A stretch of DNA of 64,000 nt from JACVRW01 sp963734365 (GCA_963734365.1 CAVTGV010000002.1:372001-436000), one strand, 5' to 3'; counted from the first letter of the stretch, positions 31,749 to 40,830 are shown. Numbers and translations are program-made. The notes: generated by a model not told the origin, from the letters alone.

Positions 31749-32692
31749 CCGCGGGCGGCGGCCCGCGCGGCCAGCTCTGCCGCAACCACGGCGTCCTCCC
31801 ACGCCATGCCCATGCTCTTGAACACGCGCGGACGGTCGTCCAGCTCGATGGTGCCGTTCACGAGCTCGTCGATGGTTCGCAGCGATTCCGGTTGGCAGGC
31901 TCCCGCCGCGATCGCCTGGATCACGTCGCCCGCCTCCCGCAGAGCCGCCGAGCGCGCTTCCACCACGATCAGCGATCTGGCCATCAGCCGCTCGTCGAGC
32001 TCGCGGGCCTCGGGCTCGTGGGAGCCCACGGCCACGACCGTGGCTCCCGGGCGGACCCTCGAGCCGTCGAACAGCGGTTCGCGGGCGGTGGTGGCGCAGC
32101 AGATCAGGTCGGCCGACTCGACCGCGGAAGCGCTCGCCGGCTGAGCGGCGAGGCCCGCGGCTCGGCAACGCTCGACAAACGCCTCCAGGCGGCCGCGATG
32201 ACGGGCCACCACGTCCACGTGATCCACCGGCCGCACCGCGCGCAGCGCCTGGACATGGCTCCAGGCCTGCGGGCCGCTGCCGAACACCACGAGCCGGCGG
32301 GCGTCCTCCCGGGCCAGCCGGCTCACCGCGAGCGCGGATACCGCCGCGGTGCGCAGCGAGGTCAGCGCGATCCCGTCCACCAGGGCGCGCGGTGTGAGGG
32401 TGCCGGCATCGAAGAGCACGTACACGCCCTGGATCCGGGGCAGGCCGCGTTCGGGATTGTGCGGCGCGACCGTGGCCAGCTTGACGCCCACGACCTCGTT
32501 CCAGTGGGAGGGCATCACGAGCAGCTCACCGGCCTCCGCGGGAATTCTCGTCCGGGCGACGTCGGCCTCGGGGTCGAGCCCCCCGCGCAGCGCCTCGCCG
32601 AGTGCCGCGACGGCGTCGGCCGGGGCGAGCAGGCGTGCCACGGCATCCGCGTCGAGGTAGGGCAGAGCGCCGGCCGTGCCGGGAGCGGTCAA
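31745..32692 (-). CDS. Ornithine cyclodeaminase/mu-crystallin family protein (likely delta1-pyrroline-2-carboxylate reductase)
   Basis: NAD(P)-binding protein of 315 residues of the OCD/mu-crystallin family. Seen are VGVKLATVAPHNPERGLP (substrate side), GIALTSLRTAAVSALA, the Rossmann motif VVFGSGPQAWSHVQALR and VAVGSHEPEARELD. In bacteria this family includes true ornithine cyclodeaminases and reductases of pyrroline-2-carboxylate. Because the next gene upstream encodes a proline-racemase-like enzyme, the reductase role in trans-3-hydroxyproline breakdown is the best inference. The start is a TTG at 32692, 4 bases after that gene. Confidence 0.88.
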   Translation of the reverse strand: MTAPGTAGALPYLDADAVARLLAPADAVAALGEALRGGLDPEADVARTRIPAEAGELLVMPSHWNEVVGVKLATVAPHNPERGLPRIQGVYVLFDAGTLTPRALVDGIALTSLRTAAVSALAVSRLAREDARRLVVFGSGPQAWSHVQALRAVRPVDHVDVVARHRGRLEAFVERCRAAGLAAQPASASAVESADLICCATTAREPLFDGSRVRPGATVVAVGSHEPEARELDERLMARSLIVVEARSAALREAGDVIQAIAAGACQPESLRTIDELVNGTIELDDRPRVFKSMGMAWEDAVVAAELAARAAARG

Positions 32693-32696
32693 GGGC

Positions 32697-33716
32697 TCAC
32701 CGCAGGACGAACCCCGTGCCGAGCTCGTCGTGGGGATCGAGCAGGAAGCGGTGCTCGCCGGTACGGAAGGCCATCCCGTCGACCTCGGTGATCACCGCGT
32801 CGCGCTCCTCGGCCCGCACCGTTTCCACCACCCGGCCCCGGAACTCCGTGGCGACGATCGACTCGTGCCGCAGCGAGCCGTGCTTGCCCAGCTGACCATC
32901 GGCATGAAGGAGGGCGAGCCGCGCGGACGTCCCCGACCCGCAGGGCGAACGGTCCACCTCGCCGTCGGCGAACACGGTGACGTTTCGCTGGTGGAGGCCC
33001 TCGGCGTCGCGGCCGAGCGCCTCGAAGATGATCGTGCCGTACACCCCGGACAGCCGCTCGTCGCTCGGGTGCCGCGCGTATGGGCCTCCATCCAGCGCCC
33101 GCTTGACCTCCCGGCCGACCGTCACGAGCTCCGAATACCGGTCTGGCGTGACGCTCAGACCCAGCGCGGCGGCGTCGAGCGAGGCGTAGATCGCACCGCC
33201 GAAGGACAGATCGACCTCCGCGGCGCCGCGTGAGGTCTCCACCGGCACGGAGCGCGCGAGCACGTAAGAGGGGACGTTGCGGAACGCGACCGATAGCACC
33301 CGGCCCGCACGGCGGCGGATCCGCGCCAGCACACGCCCGGAGGGCACGTCGATCGCCAGCTCGGTGTCGCCGTCGGCGGCCGCGTCGATGCGGCCGGTGT
33401 CCACGGCCCAGACGCCGAGGGCGATCGTTCCGTGCCCGCAGGCGGTGGAGTAGCCGTCCTTGTGCCAGAACAGCGCGCCGAACTCCGCACCGTCGTCGTC
33501 GGGAGACACCACGAAGCAGCCGTACATGTCGGCGTGTCCGCGCGGCTCGTGGCAGAGCAGTCGCCGCACCCGGTCGATCTCCACGCTGCCCCGGGCCGTC
33601 TCACGTCGTTCGCGGACGTCGGCTCCCGGGATCGCCGGCGCGCCGGCGGTGACGATTCGGAAGGGCTCGCCCGCCGTGTGGTAGTCGGTGGCCTCCAGCT
33701 CGAGCGGCGCGCTCAC
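32697..33716 (-). CDS. Proline racemase-family enzyme (hydroxyproline epimerase/dehydratase)
   Basis: A 339-residue member of the proline racemase superfamily. Both catalytic positions are cysteine: Cys93 in STACGHGTIAL and Cys259 in DRSPCGSGTSARLA. Other landmarks are TAGEPFRIV near the N-terminus, the LLCHEPRGHADMYG segment and the GVYGTIIFEAL strand. A Cys/Cys pair is typical of proline racemases and 4-hydroxyproline epimerases; trans-3-hydroxyproline dehydratases usually carry Thr at the second site. The adjacent OCD-family reductase would suit a dehydratase, so motif and context point to different activities. Confidence 0.9.
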   Translation of the reverse strand: MSAPLELEATDYHTAGEPFRIVTAGAPAIPGADVRERRETARGSVEIDRVRRLLCHEPRGHADMYGCFVVSPDDDGAEFGALFWHKDGYSTACGHGTIALGVWAVDTGRIDAAADGDTELAIDVPSGRVLARIRRRAGRVLSVAFRNVPSYVLARSVPVETSRGAAEVDLSFGGAIYASLDAAALGLSVTPDRYSELVTVGREVKRALDGGPYARHPSDERLSGVYGTIIFEALGRDAEGLHQRNVTVFADGEVDRSPCGSGTSARLALLHADGQLGKHGSLRHESIVATEFRGRVVETVRAEERDAVITEVDGMAFRTGEHRFLLDPHDELGTGFVLR

Positions 33717-33734
33717 GCCGCGGACGCTACCGCG

Positions 33735-35150
33735 CTAGGCGGGCTCCTCCTCGTTGCGCAGCCGCGAGTTGCGGTAGCCGAAGAACACGTAGATCAGCAT
33801 GCCCAGCAGAAGCCAGCCGATGAAGCGCACCCAGGTCTCGAGCGGGAGCTTCGTCATCAGGTAGACGCACAGCGCCGCGCCGATGATCGGGAAGACCGGC
33901 ACGAGCGGCACGCGGAAGCCGCGGTCCATGTCCGGCTTCGTGCGCCGCAGCCAGATCACGGCGATGTTGACGACGAAGAAGGCGGCCAGGGTGCCGATGT
34001 TCACCAGTTCGGCGATCTCCGTGAGCGGCACGAACGCCGCGAGGACCGCGATCGGGATGGCGAACAGCGCCGTGAGGATCACGGGGGTCTTGGTTCGCTC
34101 CCAGACGGTGGCCAGCCGGATGGGCAGGAGCCCATCGCGGCACATCGAGTACGCCACGCGGGTTTGCCCGAACAGGATCGTGAGCACCACGCTGGTGATC
34201 GCTATGAGCGCGCCGAACGAGACGATGTCCGCGCCCCAGTCGATGCCCGCCCCCTCGGAGAGCGCGACCGCCAGCGGCGCGTCCTGGCCGGCCAGCTGGT
34301 CGGCGGGCAGGGCGCCGACGGCGGCGACGGCGACCAGGATGTAGATCACGGTGCAGATGATGAGCGAGCCGACGATCGCGATCGGCAGGTCGCGACCCGG
34401 CTCCCTGCACTCCTCGCTGCCGGTCGATACGGCGTCGAAGCCGATGTAGGCGAAGAAGATCAGCGCGGCGGCCGACTCGATGCCGCTGAAGCCGTTGGGC
34501 GCGAAGGGCGAGAAGTGGTCGCCGTTGAAGGCGGTGACCGCGACGACGATGAAGAAGGCGAGCACCAGCAGCTTGGTGATCACCATGATCGTGTTGGAGC
34601 GTGCGGACTGACGGACGCCCGAGATCAGGAGAGCCGCCACGCCCAGCACGAGTAAGACCGCGGGTACGTTGACGGTGCCTCCCTCGCCCGGAGCAAGCGC
34701 GATCGAGTCGGGGAGGGTGATCCCGAACAACGAGTCGAGCAGCTCCTTCAGGTAGGAGCCCCAGCCCACCGCCACCGCCGCCACCGACACGCCGTACTCG
34801 AGGATGAGGTCCCAGCCGATGATCCAGGCCAGCGCCTCACCCATCGTCGCGTAGGCGTACGTGTACGCGGAGCCGGACACCGGCAGGCTCGAGGCCAGCT
34901 CGGCGTAGGCGAGCGCCGAGAAGATGCAGGTCACGCCCGCCAGCACGAAGGAGAGCACGAGAGCGGGACCGGACTCGCTGATCGCCTCGCCGACGATCAC
35001 GAAGATCCCGGTGCCGATGATCGCGCCGATGCCGAACGCGGTCAGATCGAGCGCGCCAACGGTTCGGTTGAGCTGGGTGCCCTCTGCGGTTTCGAGCAGC
35101 CGCTCTACCGGCTTGGTCGCAAACGGTCCGGGGCGGGAGACGGTAGCCAT
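33735..35150 (-). CDS. APC-superfamily amino acid permease
   Basis: Membrane transporter of 471 residues with twelve predicted helices, resembling cationic amino acid permeases (YhdG/CAT type). The first helix has the family motif FGIGAIIGTGIFVIVGEA; AYAELASSLPVSGSAYTYAYATMGE and FFAYIGFDAVSTGSEECREPGRDLP are equally typical. It lies 18 bases upstream of the proline-racemase-like gene on the same strand, so uptake of proline, hydroxyproline or a basic amino acid for that pathway is a reasonable inference. Confidence 0.92.
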   Translation of the reverse strand: MATVSRPGPFATKPVERLLETAEGTQLNRTVGALDLTAFGIGAIIGTGIFVIVGEAISESGPALVLSFVLAGVTCIFSALAYAELASSLPVSGSAYTYAYATMGEALAWIIGWDLILEYGVSVAAVAVGWGSYLKELLDSLFGITLPDSIALAPGEGGTVNVPAVLLVLGVAALLISGVRQSARSNTIMVITKLLVLAFFIVVAVTAFNGDHFSPFAPNGFSGIESAAALIFFAYIGFDAVSTGSEECREPGRDLPIAIVGSLIICTVIYILVAVAAVGALPADQLAGQDAPLAVALSEGAGIDWGADIVSFGALIAITSVVLTILFGQTRVAYSMCRDGLLPIRLATVWERTKTPVILTALFAIPIAVLAAFVPLTEIAELVNIGTLAAFFVVNIAVIWLRRTKPDMDRGFRVPLVPVFPIIGAALCVYLMTKLPLETWVRFIGWLLLGMLIYVFFGYRNSRLRNEEEPA

Positions 35151-35243
35151 GTCGCGGTCGTTACCCGAGTTACAAGCTGTTTAGCCACCTTTTGTCCCGG
35201 TACCAAAAAAAGAGAGGACTCGAAGACGCAAAGGAGGCCACAG

Positions 35244-35816
35244 ATGGCCAACCGACTCGAAGGTAAGAAGGTTGCTTTTCTGCTCACCGATGGGGTCGAG
35301 CAGGTGGAGTTGACCGAGCCGTGGAAGACGGTCAAGGACGAGGGCGGCACGCCCGAGCTGATCTCCCTGGAGACCGGTGAGATCCAGGGCTACAACCATC
35401 ACGACAAGGCGGACACGTTCACGGTCGACCGCGTGGTGGCGGAGGCCGATCAGACCGAGTTCGACGGGCTGGTCCTGCCTGGTGGAGTGATCAACCCCGA
35501 CATCCTGCGGATGGACGAGGACGCCGTGAAGTTCGTGCGCTCCTTCTTCGAGGCCGGCAAGCCCGTCGCGGCGATCTGCCACGGCCCGTGGACGCTGGTC
35601 GAGGCCGGCGTGGTCGACGGACGCACGCTCACCTCGTGGCCGAGCGTGAAGACCGACATCGAGAATGCCGGCGGCAACTGGGTCGACGAGGAGGTCCACG
35701 TGGACGCCGGTCTGGTCACGAGCCGCAACCCGGACGACCTTCCCGCCTTCTGCGACAAGCTCGCGGAGGAGATCTGCGAGGGCCGCCACGAGGAGCAGGC
35801 GGCGCAAACGGCGTAG
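35244..35816 (+). CDS. DJ-1/PfpI-family protein (type 1 glutamine amidotransferase-like)
   Basis: A 190-residue protein of the DJ-1/PfpI superfamily, members of which act as glyoxalases, chaperones or proteases. The nucleophile is Cys112 in VAAICHGPW with His113 beside it, and the acidic partner is near the N-terminus in FLLTDGVEQVEL. LVLPGGVINPD (about residues 76-86) forms the oxyanion loop. A very strong ribosome site (AAAGGAGG, 35230-35237) precedes the ATG by 6 bases, suggesting high expression, as for stress proteins. It is divergent from the APC permease. Confidence 0.92.
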   Translation: MANRLEGKKVAFLLTDGVEQVELTEPWKTVKDEGGTPELISLETGEIQGYNHHDKADTFTVDRVVAEADQTEFDGLVLPGGVINPDILRMDEDAVKFVRSFFEAGKPVAAICHGPWTLVEAGVVDGRTLTSWPSVKTDIENAGGNWVDEEVHVDAGLVTSRNPDDLPAFCDKLAEEICEGRHEEQAAQTA

Positions 35817-35820
35817 CCGT

Positions 35821-36573
35821 TTAGCCGCTGACGTTCAGCCTGCGCTTGGCGCTCAGCGCCGAGCCAAACCGCGCCCGGTAGACCCCGTCGGCCTTGATCT
35901 TCAGGCGCCGGCTGTAGGTCGACCGGGCGCCGGCGTCCTTGAGCGTGGCCCGCGCGACGGTCTTGAATTTGCCGCGGCGGCCGCGCTTCTGGATCTTGAC
36001 CTTGCCGTCGTCGGCGGGCTTGACGCTTCCGTAGAAGCGGACGCGGGTGCCGCTGCGTGGGGTCTTGTCGCTGACTTTGAGCGTGACCTTGGTCGCCGGC
36101 TTGTTCGAGCCCGGAGTGCCGGGGGTACCGGGCGTGCCTGGTGTGCCCGGGGTGCCGGGCGGAGGCGGACTGCCCGGAGGAGGCGGGGTACCGGGTGGCT
36201 GCGGAGTGCCGGGTGATGCTGGTTCCACCACGACTGTTCCGGTCATGTTCTGGCTGAACCGATGAGGCTCGCAGTAGTAAGAGAACGTACCGGCAGTCTC
36301 AAAGGGACTCGAATACGACCACGTCGCGCCCGACACCGGTCTCCTCGCAGCTGCCTCACCGACGAACCGAATATTGTGGGATCCGCCCTGATTGGTCCAC
36401 GTGACCGTATCCCCAGCCTGGACGGTAACTGGGTCAGGGTTGAACTGAAAGCTGGAGACGGTGACCGTCTGGTCCGCGGCCGAAGCCCCGGCGGGCGCCA
36501 CCAGCCCGCACACCACCATCGCCGACACCCATCTGCCGGCCGCCTTCGAACGGTTGAGCGTGCGCTCGTCCAT
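35821..36573 (-). CDS. Secreted cupredoxin (plastocyanin-like) with Pro/Gly repeat linker and C-terminal beta domain
   Basis: A 250-residue exported copper protein. The signal peptide is WVSAMVVCGLVAPAGASAA (about residues 15-33). The blue-copper ligands are His66 (SHNIRF), Cys101 and His104 (YYCEPHRF) and Met110, with one more residue between His and Met than the most common spacing. A Pro/Gly linker of xTPG and PPPPG repeats spans about residues 118-155 and corresponds to five 9-bp tandem repeats in the DNA. The last 90 residues form an Ig-like or filamin-like beta domain (VTLKVSDKTPRSGTRVRFYG). It may be tethered to the wall and act in extracellular electron transfer (inference). Confidence 0.88.
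   Translation of the reverse strand: MDERTLNRSKAAGRWVSAMVVCGLVAPAGASAADQTVTVSSFQFNPDPVTVQAGDTVTWTNQGGSHNIRFVGEAAARRPVSGATWSYSSPFETAGTFSYYCEPHRFSQNMTGTVVVEPASPGTPQPPGTPPPPGSPPPPGTPGTPGTPGTPGTPGSNKPATKVTLKVSDKTPRSGTRVRFYGSVKPADDGKVKIQKRGRRGKFKTVARATLKDAGARSTYSRRLKIKADGVYRARFGSALSAKRRLNVSG
36116..36160. repeat. Five tandem 9-bp units in the cupredoxin linker
   Basis: Five consecutive 9-bp copies of a GTGCCGGGN-type unit (36116-36124, 36125-36133, 36134-36142, 36143-36151, 36152-36160) encode the Gly-Thr-Pro repeats of the linker on the minus strand. Copies differ at one to three bases, mainly third positions. A looser Pro/Gly-rich region continues to about 36215. Such arrays can change copy number by slippage. 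Confidence 0.85.
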
Positions 36574-36710
36574 GCCGGCCTGCTCCCTCCACCGTAGACC
36601 CGATCGCGCGTTCTCGCCACGCTGCACCAGGACGTACGCAGGGCCGCCTTGGGTGGTTCGATCGGCGGGGGAGATTCTTCCCACGCCCCCTGCTCTAGCC
36701 TGCCGGGCCC

Positions 36711-38123
36711 ATGCGCAAGGACGCCGTCGTCTACCAGATCTATCCGCGCTCGTTTCAGGACTCGGACGGGGATGGGATCGGGGATCTGCCCGGCATCGAG
36801 TCGCGGCTCGATCATCTGGAGTGGCTGGGTGTCGACGCTCTCTGGCTGTCGCCGATATACCCCTCGCCGCTGTACGACTTCGGCTACGACGTCTCGGACT
36901 ACCGCGAGGTCGATCCGACGTTCGGGACGCTCGCCGACTTCGACGTCCTGGTGGCCAGGGCACGCGACCGCGGGCTCGATGTGCTGCTCGACCTCGTGCC
37001 CTGCCATACCTCGATCGAGCACCCCTGGTTTCGGGAGCATCCGGACTGGTACATCTGGGCGGACGCGCCCAACAACTGGTCCTCGGCCTTCGGCGGCCCG
37101 GCCTGGAGCGCGCTCGACGGTCGCTACTACCTGCACTCCTTCTATCCGGAGCAGCCGGACCTCGACTGGCGCAACCCGGAGGTGATCGCCGCCATGCAGG
37201 ACGTGCTGCGCTTCTGGCTGGAGCGCGGGATCGCCGGCTACCGGGTGGACGCAATCGACCGGCTCTTGAAGGACCCCCAGCTGCGCGACGACCCGCCCGC
37301 CAGCGAGCCCTTCGGCCTGCCGCTTCGCGAAGACGAGGCCAAGCTCGCGCTCACCTACTCGCGCAACGCGCCCGACACCGGCGAGGCGCTGGCCAAGATC
37401 CGCGAGGCGGTGGGGGAGGCGTTCCTGGTGGGCGAGGTCTACCTCCCGAGCGCGAAGTGGCAGCCCTACCTAGATCATTTCGATGCGGCCTTCGCCTTCG
37501 AGCTCCTGCACGCGCCCTGGGATGCCGACTTGTTGCGGCGGGCAATCGCCGCCACGACCCAGCAGCCGGGCGCCGCCTGGGTCATGTCCAATCACGACTT
37601 TGGGCGCCTGGCCACGCGCTTCGGCCACGAGAACGCCCGCGCGGCGGCCCTGCTGCTGCTCACGCTACCTGGCCCCGCCTTTCTCTACCAGGGCGACGAG
37701 ATCGGCCAGGGGGAGGGGCCGGCCGGCGAGAAGCGCTACGACCGCGCCGGCCGCGACCGCTTTCGGCACCCGATGCAGTGGGACAGCACGCCCCAGGGTG
37801 GCTTCACCGCTGGGGACCCGTGGCTCCCGGTGATCGATCCCAAGACCACCAACGTGGACGCCCAGCGCGAGGTGCCCGGCTCCGCCCTGAGCCTTGTCCG
37901 TGACCTGATCCGCGCACGCCGGGACCTCGACGGGAACCTCGAGCTGCTCGACGCCGCTCCGGGCGTGCTGGCCTTCCGGCGCGGCGCACACGTCGTGGCC
38001 ATCAACACCACCGGCGAGGCACGACCCGCGCCGCCGCTGGGCGAGGTGCTTATCGAGACCACGCCCGGCGTTCTCCATGACGGCACGCTCTCGCCCCACT
38101 CAGGGGTGCTCGCGGCCGGCTAG
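36711..38123 (+). CDS. GH13 alpha-glucosidase/alpha-amylase-family enzyme
   Basis: Glycoside hydrolase family 13 barrel of 470 residues, probably acting on short alpha-glucosides. The catalytic triad is clear: nucleophile Asp180 (GYRVDAIDR), acid/base Glu242 (LVGEVYL) and transition-state Asp296 (SNHDFG). The N-terminal calcium-type loop SDGDGIGDLPGI and DFGYDVSDY are typical of oligo-1,6-glucosidases and alpha-glucosidases. Region I reads DLVPCHTS, where most GH13 enzymes have DxVxNH, so Cys98 replaces the conserved Asn. The ATG lies 138 bases from the divergent cupredoxin gene. Confidence 0.92.
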   Translation: MRKDAVVYQIYPRSFQDSDGDGIGDLPGIESRLDHLEWLGVDALWLSPIYPSPLYDFGYDVSDYREVDPTFGTLADFDVLVARARDRGLDVLLDLVPCHTSIEHPWFREHPDWYIWADAPNNWSSAFGGPAWSALDGRYYLHSFYPEQPDLDWRNPEVIAAMQDVLRFWLERGIAGYRVDAIDRLLKDPQLRDDPPASEPFGLPLREDEAKLALTYSRNAPDTGEALAKIREAVGEAFLVGEVYLPSAKWQPYLDHFDAAFAFELLHAPWDADLLRRAIAATTQQPGAAWVMSNHDFGRLATRFGHENARAAALLLLTLPGPAFLYQGDEIGQGEGPAGEKRYDRAGRDRFRHPMQWDSTPQGGFTAGDPWLPVIDPKTTNVDAQREVPGSALSLVRDLIRARRDLDGNLELLDAAPGVLAFRRGAHVVAINTTGEARPAPPLGEVLIETTPGVLHDGTLSPHSGVLAAG

Positions 38124-38194
38124 TGCGTCTCCCTGCGGCTCGACCACCTCGGCACCGCGGAGTACTGGGCACCACCACCGGGTAGGGCTAGCCG

Positions 38195-39166
38195 ATGCCC
38201 GTCGTCGGCCTGCACTGCTCACACGAGCAGATACCACCGCGCCGTCTGCTCGACCATGCGCGAGACGCCGAGGTCGCCGGGTTCGGGGCGATCATGTCGT
38301 CGGACCACTTCTCGCCCTGGAGCCAGCGGCAGGGCGAGTCGGGCTTCGCCTGGTCGTGGCTGGGCGCCGCGATGGCAGCCACGACGCTGCCCTTCGGCGT
38401 GGTCAACGCGCCGGGTCAGCGCTACCACCCCGCGATCATCGCGCAGGCGGCCGCGACCCTGTGCGAGATGTTCCCCGGACGGCTGTGGGTGGCGCTCGGT
38501 ACGGGTGAGGCGTCGAACGAGCACATCACCGGGGAGCCCTGGCCGGACAAGGACACGCGCAACGCGCGCCTGCGCGAGTGCGTAGACGTGATGCGCGCGC
38601 TGTTCGCGGGCGAAACCGTTTCGCACGATGGGCTTGTGCAGGTGGACCGCGCCAGGCTGCACACGCTGCCTGCGCAGCCCCCGCCCCTGGTGGGTCCTGC
38701 TGTGAGCGTCGAGACGGCGCGCTGGGTCGGTCAGTGGGCCGACGGCCTGGCCACCGTCAACCAGCCGCGGGCCAAGCTCGAGGAGATGATCGAGGCGTTT
38801 CGGTCGAACGGCGGCGAGGGCAAGCGGCTCGTACTGCAGGTCCACCTCTCGTGGGCAGCGAGCGAGGAGGAGGCCCTGGACGTGGCGCACCAGCAGTGGC
38901 GTACCAACGTCTTCCCGCCCCCCACGTGCTGGGACGTCGAGCTGGCCGAGGAGTTCGATCGGTTGGCCGAAGACGTGACCCCCGACCAGGTCCGGGACGT
39001 CGTGCTCGTGTCGGCGGACCTCGCCCAGCACGCCGAGTGGCTGTGTGAACTGGCGGAGCTGGGCTTCGACGAGATCAACCTCCATCACGTCGGCCAGGAC
39101 CTAGCTCCCTTCATCGACGCCTTCGGCGAGCACGTGCTTCCCGGCCTCGCCAAGACATGGGCCTGA
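38195..39166 (+). CDS. LLM-class flavin oxidoreductase (TIGR03885-like, probably non-F420)
   Basis: Luciferase-like monooxygenase family protein of 323 residues: HARDAEVAGFGAIMSSDHFSPW, LPFGVVNAPGQRYHPAIIAQAA, RLWVALGTGEASNEHITGE and GQWADGLATVNQP. The pattern matches the group described as probable non-F420 flavinoid oxidoreductases; the substrate is unknown. Its last 10 bases overlap the start of the next GH13 gene, so the two are translationally coupled. A family link between this oxidoreductase and trehalose/alpha-glucan enzymes is recalled from general knowledge, not tested. Confidence 0.86.
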   Translation: MPVVGLHCSHEQIPPRRLLDHARDAEVAGFGAIMSSDHFSPWSQRQGESGFAWSWLGAAMAATTLPFGVVNAPGQRYHPAIIAQAAATLCEMFPGRLWVALGTGEASNEHITGEPWPDKDTRNARLRECVDVMRALFAGETVSHDGLVQVDRARLHTLPAQPPPLVGPAVSVETARWVGQWADGLATVNQPRAKLEEMIEAFRSNGGEGKRLVLQVHLSWAASEEEALDVAHQQWRTNVFPPPTCWDVELAEEFDRLAEDVTPDQVRDVVLVSADLAQHAEWLCELAELGFDEINLHHVGQDLAPFIDAFGEHVLPGLAKTWA

Positions 39167-40830
39167 AGGCCACCAGCGACCTCTGGTGGAAGAACGCGGT
39201 GATCTACTGCGTCGACGTCGAGACCTTCTACGACTCAGACGGGGACGGCTGCGGCGACCTGCGTGGCCTGACCGACCGGCTCGACTACCTCGGCGGCATC
39301 GGCGTGTCCTGCCTGTGGCTGATGCCCTTCTACGCATCGCCCGGGCTCGACGACGGCTACGACATCTCCGACTTCTACGCGGTCGATCCGCGGCTCGGGA
39401 CCCACGGGGACCTGGTCGAGTTGGTGCGCACGGCCCGTGACCGCGGCATCCGGGTGATCGCCGACCTGGTGGTCAACCACACCTCCGACCAGCACCGATG
39501 GTTCAAAGACGCCCGCGCCGACCGCGACTCGCCCTTCCGCGACTTCTACGTCTGGGTCGACGAGAAGCCGGAGGAGAAGCCCGGTGACGTGGCCTTTCCC
39601 GACAAGGAGAACTCCAACTGGGAGTGGGACGACGAGGCCGGCCAGTTCTACCTGCACCGCTTCTACTCCCACCAGCCCGACCTCAACGTGGCCAATCCCG
39701 CGGTGCGCGACGAGATCGCGCAGGTGATGGGCTTCTGGCTCGAGCAGGGCCTCTCCGGCTTCCGCATCGATGCGGTGCCGTTTCTGCTCGAGCCGATGGG
39801 AATGCCGGACGGCGCGCTCGTGGATCCACACGAGCTCCTGCGTGACCTGCGGTCATTCGTGACGCGGCGAAACGGCGAGGTCATGCTTCTTGGCGAGGTC
39901 AACCGCGATCACCGAGACGCGCGCCGGTTCTTCGGCGACGAGGGCGGCGACGAGCTGCACATGCTGTTCGACTTCCCCGCCATGCAGGCCATGTACCTCG
40001 CCCTCGCGCGCGGCGACGCGGAGCCGCTACGCGCGACGCTGCGCGAAGCGCCCCAGATCCCGACCGACTGCCAGTGGGCGCGCTTCGTGCGCAACCACGA
40101 CGAGCTGACGCTCGACAAGCTCTCCGACGCCGAGCGCGAGGAGGTCTTCGCGGCGTTTGGGCCCGACGAGTCGCTGCAGCTTTTCGGGCGCGGGCTGCGC
40201 CGCCGCCTACCGCCCATGCTCGACGGCGATGAGCGGTCGATCCGGATGGTCTACAGCCTGGCCTTCTCGCTGCCGGGCACCCCAGTGCTGTTCTACGGAG
40301 AAGAGATCGGGATGGGCGAAAACCTCGACATAGAGGGCCGCCTCAGCGTGCGCTCGCCGATGCAATGGTCAGACGAGCCCAATGGCGGGTTCTCCGCCAG
40401 CGGCGACGCCGATCGGTTGTGCCGTCCGCTGGTAGACGACCCGCGCTACGGGCCCGAGGCGGTCAACGTCGCCAGCCAGCGCCGCGAGGATGGCTCGCTG
40501 CTCAACTGGTTCGAGCGGCTCATCCGGCGCCGGCGCGAATGTCCGGAGCTCGGCTTCGGCACCCTTGAGCTGTTGGACGCCGGTGCGCCCTCGTTGCTCG
40601 CGCACCGCTGCGACTGGGAGGGCTCGACGATCGTCGCCCTGCACGAACTCGGCGGCAAGGCAGTCACCGCTCGTCTGAGGCTCGACGGGCCAGACGACGC
40701 AGAGGCGCTCGTCGACCTGTTCTCGGACGGCGTGCACCCGCTGGGCCAGGGCCGCATCGAGCTCGAGCTCGAGCCCTACGACCATCGCTGGCTACGCGTC
40801 CGACGTGCGGGGCGTCGGCTCCCGCCCTAG
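39157..40830 (+). CDS. GH13 trehalose synthase/alpha-amylase-like enzyme
   Basis: Glycoside hydrolase family 13 protein of 557 residues with a canonical region I (DLVVNHTS, about 104-111). The triad is Asp205 (GFRIDAVPF), Glu247 (LLGEVNRD) and Asp315 (RNHDEL). YDSDGDGCGDLRGL and FYLHRFYSHQPDLNVANP resemble trehalose synthases (maltose to trehalose), and the size fits that subfamily without a maltokinase domain. Substrate assignment needs biochemistry. The ATG overlaps the oxidoreductase gene by 10 bases, and the 3' end overlaps the convergent LacI gene by 39 bases. Confidence 0.9.
   Translation: MGLKATSDLWWKNAVIYCVDVETFYDSDGDGCGDLRGLTDRLDYLGGIGVSCLWLMPFYASPGLDDGYDISDFYAVDPRLGTHGDLVELVRTARDRGIRVIADLVVNHTSDQHRWFKDARADRDSPFRDFYVWVDEKPEEKPGDVAFPDKENSNWEWDDEAGQFYLHRFYSHQPDLNVANPAVRDEIAQVMGFWLEQGLSGFRIDAVPFLLEPMGMPDGALVDPHELLRDLRSFVTRRNGEVMLLGEVNRDHRDARRFFGDEGGDELHMLFDFPAMQAMYLALARGDAEPLRATLREAPQIPTDCQWARFVRNHDELTLDKLSDAEREEVFAAFGPDESLQLFGRGLRRRLPPMLDGDERSIRMVYSLAFSLPGTPVLFYGEEIGMGENLDIEGRLSVRSPMQWSDEPNGGFSASGDADRLCRPLVDDPRYGPEAVNVASQRREDGSLLNWFERLIRRRRECPELGFGTLELLDAGAPSLLAHRCDWEGSTIVALHELGGKAVTARLRLDGPDDAEALVDLFSDGVHPLGQGRIELELEPYDHRWLRVRRAGRRLPP

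Noticed and set aside
36116..36215. Tandem repeats that might suggest a CRISPR or VNTR locus
   Set aside because: The units are only 9 bp, have no spacers, and encode the Gly/Thr/Pro linker of the cupredoxin; they are coding repeats.
38610..38624. Perfect palindrome GCGAAAC-C-GTTTCGC resembling a LacI/cre site
   Set aside because: It lies inside the coding sequence of the LLM oxidoreductase, far from any promoter, and is encoded by ordinary codons; probably coincidental.
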